DNA from: Marinagarivorans sp.
Lineage (GTDB): Bacteria > Pseudomonadota > Gammaproteobacteria > Pseudomonadales > Cellvibrionaceae
Assembly: GCA_028281865.1 (NCBI GenBank)
Contig: JANQJB010000050.1
Span: forward strand, 1-39,289
Reading direction: 5' to 3'
Length of the DNA stretch: 39,289 nucleotides
Shown here: piece after piece, positions 10,501-19,065 of the stretch
Layout of the letters: every line of letters starts with the position of its first letter
Position numbering within the stretch: position 1 is the first letter of the stretch
Position numbers and translations under genes: made by a program
Notes under the pieces: generated by a model
The model's database searches: none
Seen by the model: only the letters and a program-made list of their open reading frames with translations
Told to the model about the DNA's origin: nothing

Positions 10501-13500
10501 TTTTTCATCTAGTTGTGTTAAGTTTATATAATCAATCTTGAATTCCCGCATCTCGCGAATCAACTGCCTTGATCCAGCTTCGTTTTCCGTAAAGACCGTT
10601 CTGAGAACCGCATGTCTTGAAATAATTCGGCTAATTGCTGTTTCTGCAATCTCAAGGTCAAAATTTCCCTCAACACTAATACATTTTAACGCGTTGTATT
10701 GCGCACTTCCCTGATCCAACTGATCAATGAACCAGAGCCTTTGCTGAGCAAATGATAACGGATAGCTACCGCCATCAACCGTTGTTGAAGTTATGTTATT
10801 ATTTTTACCGGATGGCTTATCACTATCACCCGTTAAACCGTTCAGCGGTATTTTTCTCTGTGTTTGAAGTTCTACTTGATCAGCTTGCTCTTCAATACTG
10901 GGCGCTTCAAACAGGCTTTTTAAAGTAAAATTAACATCGAAGGTTGATCGAATCTGACTAGCCAAACGCGTTGCAAGTAACGAATGGCCGCCTAGCTTAA
11001 AGAAGTTATCAGTAACACTGATTTCCTGCTTATCTAACAAATCCTGCCACATATTGAGCAATCGGGATTCTGTGCGCGTACGGGGCGCTACGACTTCGTT
11101 TCTGCTTTCTTTTCCTGTCACAAATCGTAGCGCGTTACGATCAATCTTCCCATTACTATTTAAAGGCATAACATCTAAGCGATTGATACTAGATGGCAAC
11201 ATATAATACGGCAGCCGCTGACCTAATTCGAAATTAACATCCTCCATTGGCGTACGACGGTCATTTAACACGACATAAGCCTCTAAACACTTTTCTCCAT
11301 TTCCGTTTTCCTTTAACAACACCGCACAAGATGATACCGATTCAAGGGCATTCAAATAATATTCTATCTCTCCTAGTTCTATCCTAAACCCACGTACTTT
11401 TACCTGCCTATCTTTTCTCCCTATAAAAATTAATTGGTTTTCCTTGTTCAATTTCACTAAATCGCCAGAGCGATAAAGCATGTAATCGCTCTCTTTATCG
11501 TCTATAAAAGAGTTGACGATAAATGACTCTCTATTTAATTCAGAGCGCTCATGATAACCTCGAGCTACTCCTCGGCCTCCAATATAAAGCTCTCCAACCG
11601 AACCTTTAGGGGCCAATTGGCCGTATTGGTCAACAATATAAAACTGCGTATTATTTAAAGGTTTACCCAGAGGTATTTCATTTTTAGAAGCACCGTTACT
11701 TTGTAAGAGTGTTTGCACATCGACTCGGCCAATACTTGCAGTTACACACGTTTCTGTCGGGCCATAAGAATTATGTAAAGCTATTTTGTCTGATAAACCT
11801 AATGCCATCCATTTTTCAGCTAACTCTAACGGCAGCTCATCACCGCCACAGACTACATGACGTAAATTTGATTTGTGCCAAAGTGTTTTTTGAGTGTGCC
11901 CACCTTCAAGTAAAGTTTGAAAATATTGAGGCACTATATGTAAGATGCTGACGTTGTGTTTACACGCATACGACAATAAGTCAACGGGGTCAGTAATACT
12001 ATCGGGACGTATTACTACACAACCTCCGCAACTCAACGCGCAAAATAATTGTGTTATCGAAGCATCAAAGTTAATAGAGGCAAATAACATACTTGTGTCA
12101 GTCGCTCGGTAATCATAGTATTGGGCTACTGATATAACTTTCTCAACGACTGCTTGATGTTCAATCATCACGCCTTTAGGATTTCCGGTTGATCCCGAGG
12201 TGTAAATCACATAAGCCAAGGAGTTCTCTGCCTCATTAACGGAACCTTTATCTAAATTATCACTCGACTGCGATGCCACATCTATAGCAATTTCTACTTT
12301 ATCTAAGCTGAGCACAAACTGTTTACTAAAAGGTATTGACGCTTCAAGATAAGACTGTGTAACAACCGTCGATACGCCGGAGTCCTCTAATAAATAAGTT
12401 ATTCTCTCGTCAGGGTATTTAGGGTCTAAAGGCAGGTATGCACCGCCTGCCTTTAGAATACCGATCATGGCAACGATCAACTCGTTCGAACGCTCTAAGC
12501 ATAACCCCACCAACATGTTAGGTTTAATACCCTGACTCACCAGATAATGGGCAATTTGGTTCGCTCTTTCATTTACCTCTTTATAAGTAAGAGTTTCTCC
12601 CTCGCATATCAAAGCGACTTTATCAGGGAATTTTCCAGCCTGTAGCTCAACTAGCTGATGCAACAAATACTCATCATCTAAATCTGTTCGGCTACCAGAC
12701 AATATATTGCTGAGATCCTTCGTTTCACTTTCATCGATCATGACAAGTTTTGAAAGTGAAAGCTCTCCATCTATCAAGGCGCTTTCAGCAACTGAACTTT
12801 CCGTAACCATACATTGCAATAAGTTTTTAACATGCCTAGCCAAACGTTCAATGCTCTCAGTTTTAAAAAGAGATGTATCATAGTTCCACGATAGCTCTAT
12901 TCCACTTTCAGTCTCCATTGCCTCCAAATCCAAATCAAAACGCGCAATACTATCCTTACCCCCAACAAGCGACATTTTTACTCCTGGTAATTCAATATCC
13001 GATTTATCGCTAATTATCATCCTAAATACAATCTGGAATAGAGGTGTATATTGAGGATTTCTGTTTTTACATAAGTGCTCCACGAGCTGTGCGAAGGGCA
13101 AATCTTGATTAGCTTGAGCCTCTAAATTAACCGATTTTACATGGCTGAGGTAGTCGCCTAGTTTGTCAAATTTCGTACTGGTTCGAAGCACTAATACGTT
13201 CGCAAAAAAACCAATTAGCTCACTTAGCTCACTGTGTTGTCTATTTGCTATTGCTGTGCCGAGGACAATATCGTCTAATCCACTGTGTTTTGACAACACT
13301 AGATTAAATACTGAATGTAGGAGCATGAACAAAGTCAAATCATGTTTTTTTGCCAGCTGCTGTGTTTTACTCGTTAAGTCTTTATCAATTTTAGTTGTGA
13401 GCGTTTTCCCAACAAAGCACTTTTTCTTCGGCCTTGGATAATCCAATGGCAAACCGTGAATTGCAGGTAAGTCTGCCAATTGATCGGACCAATAATCTAA

Positions 13501-16500
13501 TTGACTCGACAACTCATCACTCGAAAGAAAATCCCTTTGCCAAAATGAATAGTCACTGTACCGAACATCCAGTGCTTCGAGGTGCTGGTCAACACCTTTT
13601 ATTGCTGCATGATACAACTGCATAAACTCTTTGATGATAATCTGTACCGACCATCCGTCCGCTGATATATGATGTAAACAAAACATTACTACTCCTTTTT
13701 GCTCAGCGTTGTTATCTTCCGTGTGGGCATAACTAGCTCTAACCATAAGATCTCTGGATAAATCAAAGGGTCGATTCCGATTTTCTAAAATTAATTCTTC
13801 GATCAGCTGTTTTTTTTCACTTTTATCGTAAGCTGTTAAATCAAATTGTTTTAACTTAAACTCAAAGTCTTGTTGAATTTGCTGCTCTACCTGACCATCT
13901 TTTTCAACATAAACAGTGCGCAAAGGTTCGTGTCTCGAAATGATCGTTGACAACGCCCTTTCAGCTGCATCAATATTAAAATAACCATCGACATTAAATG
14001 CTATCGGTAGATGATACTGCTGACTACCTTCGAGTTTATCAACTAACCAAAGGCTTTGCTGCTCAAAAGACAAGGGAATATTATTATTTGAACGATCAAT
14101 AATCTTAATCTCCGATTTTGCAGAAGTTGCAGGAGCTTGTTCGATTATGTCGGCTAATTTTGCAATATTATCGACTTCAAATATAGTTACAATAGAAATC
14201 TGCCGATTTAACTTTTGGCGAATTTCGCCAATAAGCTTCATAGCAGAAAGCGAATTGCCTCCAATATCGAAAAAATTATCTGAGGTACTAACGGCTTTTT
14301 CGGGAACATTCAATAACTGACTTATAATATTCACCAGTTTCTTTTCTATCGCTTTCTGTGGTGCTATGTACTCAGTGTGAAATAAGTTATTCCCCGAAAT
14401 TGGGAGGGCTTTTTTATCTATCTTTCCGTTTGGAGTAAGTGGTATTTTGTCTAACGCGAATAATTCCGCCGGAATCATGTATTTCGGTAATCTTTGCTTG
14501 ATTTTTTGCCTTATAGATTGGCCTAACGAGGTATAATTCTCTCGATCAACACCTTCATTGAATACAGCGTACGCAATCAACTTAGATTTTTTATTCTTAT
14601 CAATTTGCGCTTTTACAACACATTTTGAAATTGCTTCAGCATCCACAATAGCCGATTCTATTTCGCTCAGCTCTATTCTATAACCCTGAATTTTGACTTG
14701 ATCGTCTGCTCTTCCTAAAAACTCCAGCTTTCCGTCGCTTGTCCAGCGAGCAAGGTCTCCCGTTTTATAAAGCCTCTCGTTACCACCAAAACAACGAGAA
14801 GCAAAGAAACGTTCTGCATTTAATTCTGGCCTATTTAAATAGCCCCTCGCCAACGCTTGGCCGCCGATGTGAAGCTCTCCCATAACTCCCTGCGGAGAAA
14901 GTTCCCCATCTTTATTCAATACACAATGCTTATACCCCTTTAAGTTTCCATCAAGATATATCGTGCCAGAATCCAGATCTTCCTTTCGAACCTCAGCGAT
15001 CATTGACCATATTGTTGCCTCGGTTGGTCCATAGCAATTTAATAGCTTGCTACATTTCGTCAATAAAAATTGCGCTAACTCGCAGCTTAGTGGTTCTCCT
15101 CCTGATAGTGCAACTAAGCTCTGTTTACCTCGCCAATCCAACTCCTTAAACATAGTCCAACTAGACGGAGTCGCCTGCATACAATTAATATCGTACCGAT
15201 CAATCAATTCCGCCATCTTGGCAGCATTTTTTGATTGCTGTGCAGTCGTCAACACTATACTTCCTCCGCCTCCCAATACACCAAATATTTCTAAGTTAGC
15301 AATATCAAATGCGATAGTGGTGACAGCGAGTAAACGACATTTTTCCGAGATTATACCACCCAGTTTTTCTTTTAACGCTGCTAGAAATGTTGCTAAGGCT
15401 GCATGTTCAATCATCACACCCTTCGGACGCCCAGTCGAACCCGAAGTATAAATAACATAAGCTAAACTGGTTTGGCTTACTTTGACTTCACCAAGGTTTG
15501 AACCGTCATATTTCTCCAATTCTTTCTCAATCGAAGATGGATCAAAACACCTAAAATCACCTTTTTTGTCGTTTAACAGCCTCTGATCTGTGGTCATCAC
15601 TAATTTACAACGACTATCGGTGAGCATAAAATTAACGCGATCTTCTGGAAACTCTAAATCCAGAGGCAAGTACCCAGCACCGCTCTTCATAATGGCTAAT
15701 ACGCTCGCTACCATGTCAACTGAGCGCTCAAGTGCGACGGCCACTATATCTCCCTGTTTCACGTTATTTTCAACCAAATAATGTGCTAACTTATTAGCTC
15801 TCTCGTTTAGCTCACCAAATGTAAATTCTGAATCGCAGCATCTGACAGCTATTTTTTTAGGTGTTTTATCAGCCCAATACTCTATTTGCTTGTGAGCAGG
15901 TTCAAGCGTCTCAACATCCCAAGATTCATTTTGTCCAAGATTAATAACGTCCTTTAATTCCGTGTCAGGGAGCAAGGAAACAGAACGAGTAGGAGTTTCC
16001 GGATAACTCAACATGCGGTCCAATAAACACGAAAATCTCTCAGTAAATAATTTGATTTCCGCTTCACTAAAATAAGCAAAATTAAAGTCCACCTGTAACT
16101 GAATCGAACATGCGTCCCCTTTGTCCCAGACAGTTATCATTAAAGGTGTCATTTCATGATCATGCCCGAGGTAAACTAGCTCGGCCCTCTCCCCGGCAAA
16201 ACTGAGTTCTTGATCCAAGCGAAGATAGCTAAAACAAACATCGTAGCAAGGAGCTCTTTCACAATTAAGTGCGAGATCGTTTACAATATGGCCGATTGGA
16301 TAGCGCGAATGCTTGTAGCAAGATTTTTGTTGATCAGAGACTTTGCGCGCCAAATCGACAAAAGAATAATCTTCCTTCATATTTATTGGCAACAAACTCA
16401 CACTTGCTAAAACGCCCAACATATTTTTTTGCACGGCATTTTTTCTATTGTGAATCGGCACACCAAATACAAGTTGTTGCCTATCATAGGCTGAGGAAAA

Positions 16501-17268
16501 GTAACCTGCACAGCAAGCTAAAAAGGTATTAGCAATGCTCACGGAGTATTTGCTGGAAAACTCTTCTGCTTTGCCGACCAACTCCTTTGGTAGATCGAAC
16601 AAATACCTTTGGCTCTTAGGTGTATCGGCTATACCTGTATTGCTTCTGGGAAGATATCGAGAATCTGCAAGTTCAGATCGACTGCGCCAAAAATCTCTAT
16701 CACTTTCGTACTTCTTACTCTGTAAATATTTTTGACTCTCAATGGCAAACTGTTGCCAAGTTAGGGAACATTCCGAGCTCCCGATTTCCTTATCTTTGCA
16801 CTCCTCATAATATTTACTCAACTTCTGAGACCAGTTGGAAAACCCCCAACCATCCATCATTAGATGATGCGAAATTCCTACGTACCAGTGTTCATCATTA
16901 CTTAGCCTAAGTAAATAAGTACGAAAAAGCGCAGAGTTTTCAAACTGAAAAGGAGTACGAAATATTGCTTTGAGGAAGGAGTTAGCTTCGGCAATAGAGT
17001 TTGTGACTCGAGATAGATCAATAAACTCTAAACTATCATTCCTCGTATCAGAAATATATTGCTTTACTTCACCTGCTTGAGTTTTAATCCTAAGCCCAAA
17101 AATATCTTCGCTATTTATCAAATATTTGTGCGCCAATGCTAATCGTTCAGGATCAACCTTCCCCATGCGAATATATCCCCCGATATTATACAAAGGGCTA
17201 CCTTCGTGACGAATCTGATCCAAATAAATATCGTTTTGGGTTAAAGTTAGGTCAAATAATTTATTCAT
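7525..17268 (-). CDS. NRPS 1: Cstarter-A-PCP-C-A-PCP-C-A-PCP, modules 1-3
   Basis: This 3247-residue synthetase starts the peptide. It has no N-terminal docking domain and opens directly with a C domain (LTLTQNDIYLDQI, then SPLYNIGG; HHLMMDG at 134) of the kind that N-acylates the first residue in lipopeptide systems. Approximate domains: C1 1-430, A1 455-960, PCP1 Ser1006 (GGNSL); C2 1055-1490 (HHISADG at 1199), A2 1505-2010, PCP2 Ser2096; C3 2130-2560 (HHIASDA at 2305, Ala replacing the usual Gly), A3 2580-3110, PCP3 Ser3190. Specificity codes by hand: A1 DILQLGCIWK, close to the glycine code DILQLGLIWK; A2 DATHVGSVTK; A3 DATHIGSVTK. The last two nearly match each other and fit no standard code I know. 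The C-terminus ends TDEIEEFEF, a plausible docking tail for the TubC domain of NRPS 2. Start ATG has AGAAAGG two bases upstream. It lies 50 bp downstream of the exporter gene, so it is probably in the acylase-exporter operon. Confidence 0.96.
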   Translation of the reverse strand: MNKLFDLTLTQNDIYLDQIRHEGSPLYNIGGYIRMGKVDPERLALAHKYLINSEDIFGLRIKTQAGEVKQYISDTRNDSLEFIDLSRVTNSIAEANSFLKAIFRTPFQFENSALFRTYLLRLSNDEHWYVGISHHLMMDGWGFSNWSQKLSKYYEECKDKEIGSSECSLTWQQFAIESQKYLQSKKYESDRDFWRSRSELADSRYLPRSNTGIADTPKSQRYLFDLPKELVGKAEEFSSKYSVSIANTFLACCAGYFSSAYDRQQLVFGVPIHNRKNAVQKNMLGVLASVSLLPINMKEDYSFVDLARKVSDQQKSCYKHSRYPIGHIVNDLALNCERAPCYDVCFSYLRLDQELSFAGERAELVYLGHDHEMTPLMITVWDKGDACSIQLQVDFNFAYFSEAEIKLFTERFSCLLDRMLSYPETPTRSVSLLPDTELKDVINLGQNESWDVETLEPAHKQIEYWADKTPKKIAVRCCDSEFTFGELNERANKLAHYLVENNVKQGDIVAVALERSVDMVASVLAIMKSGAGYLPLDLEFPEDRVNFMLTDSRCKLVMTTDQRLLNDKKGDFRCFDPSSIEKELEKYDGSNLGEVKVSQTSLAYVIYTSGSTGRPKGVMIEHAALATFLAALKEKLGGIISEKCRLLAVTTIAFDIANLEIFGVLGGGGSIVLTTAQQSKNAAKMAELIDRYDINCMQATPSSWTMFKELDWRGKQSLVALSGGEPLSCELAQFLLTKCSKLLNCYGPTEATIWSMIAEVRKEDLDSGTIYLDGNLKGYKHCVLNKDGELSPQGVMGELHIGGQALARGYLNRPELNAERFFASRCFGGNERLYKTGDLARWTSDGKLEFLGRADDQVKIQGYRIELSEIESAIVDAEAISKCVVKAQIDKNKKSKLIAYAVFNEGVDRENYTSLGQSIRQKIKQRLPKYMIPAELFALDKIPLTPNGKIDKKALPISGNNLFHTEYIAPQKAIEKKLVNIISQLLNVPEKAVSTSDNFFDIGGNSLSAMKLIGEIRQKLNRQISIVTIFEVDNIAKLADIIEQAPATSAKSEIKIIDRSNNNIPLSFEQQSLWLVDKLEGSQQYHLPIAFNVDGYFNIDAAERALSTIISRHEPLRTVYVEKDGQVEQQIQQDFEFKLKQFDLTAYDKSEKKQLIEELILENRNRPFDLSRDLMVRASYAHTEDNNAEQKGVVMFCLHHISADGWSVQIIIKEFMQLYHAAIKGVDQHLEALDVRYSDYSFWQRDFLSSDELSSQLDYWSDQLADLPAIHGLPLDYPRPKKKCFVGKTLTTKIDKDLTSKTQQLAKKHDLTLFMLLHSVFNLVLSKHSGLDDIVLGTAIANRQHSELSELIGFFANVLVLRTSTKFDKLGDYLSHVKSVNLEAQANQDLPFAQLVEHLCKNRNPQYTPLFQIVFRMIISDKSDIELPGVKMSLVGGKDSIARFDLDLEAMETESGIELSWNYDTSLFKTESIERLARHVKNLLQCMVTESSVAESALIDGELSLSKLVMIDESETKDLSNILSGSRTDLDDEYLLHQLVELQAGKFPDKVALICEGETLTYKEVNERANQIAHYLVSQGIKPNMLVGLCLERSNELIVAMIGILKAGGAYLPLDPKYPDERITYLLEDSGVSTVVTQSYLEASIPFSKQFVLSLDKVEIAIDVASQSSDNLDKGSVNEAENSLAYVIYTSGSTGNPKGVMIEHQAVVEKVISVAQYYDYRATDTSMLFASINFDASITQLFCALSCGGCVVIRPDSITDPVDLLSYACKHNVSILHIVPQYFQTLLEGGHTQKTLWHKSNLRHVVCGGDELPLELAEKWMALGLSDKIALHNSYGPTETCVTASIGRVDVQTLLQSNGASKNEIPLGKPLNNTQFYIVDQYGQLAPKGSVGELYIGGRGVARGYHERSELNRESFIVNSFIDDKESDYMLYRSGDLVKLNKENQLIFIGRKDRQVKVRGFRIELGEIEYYLNALESVSSCAVLLKENGNGEKCLEAYVVLNDRRTPMEDVNFELGQRLPYYMLPSSINRLDVMPLNSNGKIDRNALRFVTGKESRNEVVAPRTRTESRLLNMWQDLLDKQEISVTDNFFKLGGHSLLATRLASQIRSTFDVNFTLKSLFEAPSIEEQADQVELQTQRKIPLNGLTGDSDKPSGKNNNITSTTVDGGSYPLSFAQQRLWFIDQLDQGSAQYNALKCISVEGNFDLEIAETAISRIISRHAVLRTVFTENEAGSRQLIREMREFKIDYINLTQLDEKQKITEVEAFLERDRRKLFNLQSDLMVRVSYLDLHRETGNCRGVLAFNIHHIASDAWSMGVLIREFCQQYKTIAEGKDELLPPLDIQYADFAVWQKKNLNVATQLAYWKEKLTNIPSIHNLPLDYARPELKQYVSNIVKSELPVDLTSNLKLIANDQGVTLFMLLHAALGVVISRHSHSNDIVIGTPVANRLQNQLTDLIGFFVNNLVLRTSTDFHQFNDYLQHVKSVNLEAQDNQDVPFEQVVEHCWSHRETQYSPLFQIVFKMNTNSIGEIELPDINAKIINDSDSIARYDLDLEAEEINGKLSLNWNFDKALFSEAHIQQLDSHFRQLLTQISLNIECSMADLSLLDKAERRELVELFDNYRDIENSRTCLLLHKDFEKQVQAHAKEIALIDENCQLTYESLNKKANRLAHFLVAQGVKPNSLVGLFMEKSQDMVVALLAILKAGGAYMPLDPEYPSERIEYMLNDSKCQMVLSRSGLTDKLPAKTQLVLKVDELNDTLVDYPDNNLDIGSQTVSPEDLAYVIYTSGSSGEPKGVMVAHRAVAEKVASVSHYYALNSYDRSLLFASINFDASITQLFAPLCSGGGVVLRPAAITEPLALVEYICRHEVSIFHTVPQYLKLIMDEKDLLAPLLRDSCLRHVISGGDVLNNDVVESWFSLNLDKIKLHNSYGPTETTVTACIDTLTREKLVNGYGIGSPLPGTCCYVLDQHGQLAPRGAMGELAIGGSSVSKGYINKPLLSQRRFINNDFSDNGVGQIYLSGDLVRITENGLLEFIGRKDNQVKIRGFRVELEEVEYHLSKCMGLADCAVIASASNDTGEKSIVAYVKPGDSTFNYSDIDDEKRFLDKLEQELANRLPVYMLPSLFICAKSLPLNSSGKIDRQALATAEVEKFAKQFIPPRTEIEKTLMDIWRTLLECQDFGVKENFFKLGGHSLLATRLASQIRSAFDIEFTLKSLFDAPSVESQALIIGHLSRAADPTFETDEIEEFEF

Positions 17269-17318
17269 TTCCTTTCTCTTATATATTCTACGTTATGCGT
17301 TTAATTTACAGTTTTGAT

Positions 17319-19064
17319 TTATAACTGCTTATGCAATTCATGAAATTTATTTAGCTCATTAAAACCACCTTGAGCAAACATATCGATAACAGTGGGCTGA
17401 TTTTCCTTTAAAACCTTTTCTATCTTCCCATTATTCATTACCACAAGTTGATCAGCTTTATTAAAGTACTTGTCATCGTGCGATATAACTACAACCAACT
17501 TCCTGGCTGATTTTAATTCCTTCAGAATATTGCAATAAAAAACTTCTCTAAATATCGGATCTTGGTCTGCTGCCCACTCATCAAAAACATAAACGTCCTT
17601 ATTTTCTATAAATGATATAAGCAGTGCCAATCTCCGTTTTTGACCATCAGACAACGACAAGGTATTAAATTTTCCGTCTTCATAAGATACTTTTTCGTTC
17701 AAATTAAGCATTTCAAGGTAGTTATTTATTTTGTTCTCTATATCGTTATCATCAACACCAAACACTCGATCAAATAAGTAATAGTCTGAGTAAATTGCCG
17801 AAATACTCTTACGCAGACCATTTACGTTAGTCCTATTAATTTTATTTGCGTCAACATAAATATTTCCCTCACTTGGAAAGTAATGTTGGGAAATAATCTT
17901 TCCTAATGTTGACTTCCCTGATCCATTACCACCTACGATAAAAGTTATCTGGCCTTTTTCCAATTCAAGATTTATTGGGCCGATTGCAAAGGAGTCTTCT
18001 GATTCCGAATATCTATAGGTAACTCCCTGTAGAAACATTTTCTTCCATTCTGGCAGTACATTTTTTTTATTTGAAACATTCTCTGACGGAAGATCATCAA
18101 ACAGCTTATTGATTTTTTGCAGAGATACTCTGGAGACTGCAAGTTGCGGAAACATGTTCAACAAACCTGCAACTGGTGCACTTACATACAGCAAAGTCAT
18201 GATAACGCCAGTCATTTCAGCATTGGAAATAGAATGGTAATTTATGAATATATAGCTGACTACCCCAATAACAAAAAAGCTAATTAGATCGCCATAGTTC
18301 ACAGCGATTTTTGTCACCGTGTGACCGGCTTTAGAATCCTTAAGAATATTTTCCTCACAGGTTAGGAGAGATCTTTGAAAATAGTCATTTCTTTTCTCCT
18401 GATTTACCTTTAACTCTTTCGCACCATAGATTAAACCTCTAATAGACTCATGTAGAGTATCCAAGTGTTCGCGAGAGCGTTTAAAATATCTTTTTCCTAT
18501 AAAGGCTGGAATTTGATAGGTAATTGCGCCAAATAAAATACACTGTATGACAAGCAAAAAAACTTCACTATTTAGATAAGATAAGAAAATTAACATCCCT
18601 AACAGCTTTACGCAGTTAATTATAATGTCGGGCAACATTCTTGCTCCCAAAACAATTCGCTGCACATCAGCCGTTAATGAAGCGATGAGCCTAGGTCCTC
18701 CTAAACGTTCAACTATGCTTATCGGTGCATCAGCTATTTTTTCAAAGATCTTAATGCGCAAACCAGACGTTACGTCAAGCCCTACTCGGGCCAGTACAAC
18801 TTGAGATATAGTCTTTGATAAAAATATAAATATGCACAAAACGAAAAATATTTTAGCAAAAGCATAATTAGATATTTCGAGCGATAATACGGTATGGACA
18901 TCTGAACTCGCCGTTTCAAATCGGGTTGATTCACGCTCCAAAGAATTCACAACCAAGGGAATAAGCAGAGAATAACTAATGCCAGATAAAGCTCCCAGCA
19001 CTACTGAGATAAAAACACTATTGGGGGATTGTTTAACAAATTCTGAAAAAAGTCCTATTTTCAT
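17319..19064 (-). CDS. Cyclic-peptide-type ABC exporter (SyrD/PvdE-like), fused membrane and ATPase domains
   Basis: This 581-residue half-transporter would move the NRPS product, or its acylated precursor, across the inner membrane as a homodimer. The N-terminal part holds about six hydrophobic segments (roughly residues 12-40, 68-90, 147-165, 168-190, 258-275 and 285-305). The ATPase part has Walker A GGNGSGKST (about 378-386), signature LSDGQKRRLALL (from about 471) and Walker B VYVFDEWAADQDP (Asp495/Glu496). FDEWAADQDP is characteristic of the SyrD/PvdE cyclic-peptide exporter family. I start at ATG 19064, one base after the acylase stop codon. An upstream GTG at 19079 would overlap the acylase and add five residues. 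In the pyoverdine system the homologue PvdE exports the acylated precursor to a periplasmic acylase, which fits the neighbour here. Confidence 0.92.
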   Translation of the reverse strand: MKIGLFSEFVKQSPNSVFISVVLGALSGISYSLLIPLVVNSLERESTRFETASSDVHTVLSLEISNYAFAKIFFVLCIFIFLSKTISQVVLARVGLDVTSGLRIKIFEKIADAPISIVERLGGPRLIASLTADVQRIVLGARMLPDIIINCVKLLGMLIFLSYLNSEVFLLVIQCILFGAITYQIPAFIGKRYFKRSREHLDTLHESIRGLIYGAKELKVNQEKRNDYFQRSLLTCEENILKDSKAGHTVTKIAVNYGDLISFFVIGVVSYIFINYHSISNAEMTGVIMTLLYVSAPVAGLLNMFPQLAVSRVSLQKINKLFDDLPSENVSNKKNVLPEWKKMFLQGVTYRYSESEDSFAIGPINLELEKGQITFIVGGNGSGKSTLGKIISQHYFPSEGNIYVDANKINRTNVNGLRKSISAIYSDYYLFDRVFGVDDNDIENKINNYLEMLNLNEKVSYEDGKFNTLSLSDGQKRRLALLISFIENKDVYVFDEWAADQDPIFREVFYCNILKELKSARKLVVVISHDDKYFNKADQLVVMNNGKIEKVLKENQPTVIDMFAQGGFNELNKFHELHKQL

Positions 19065-19065
19065 T

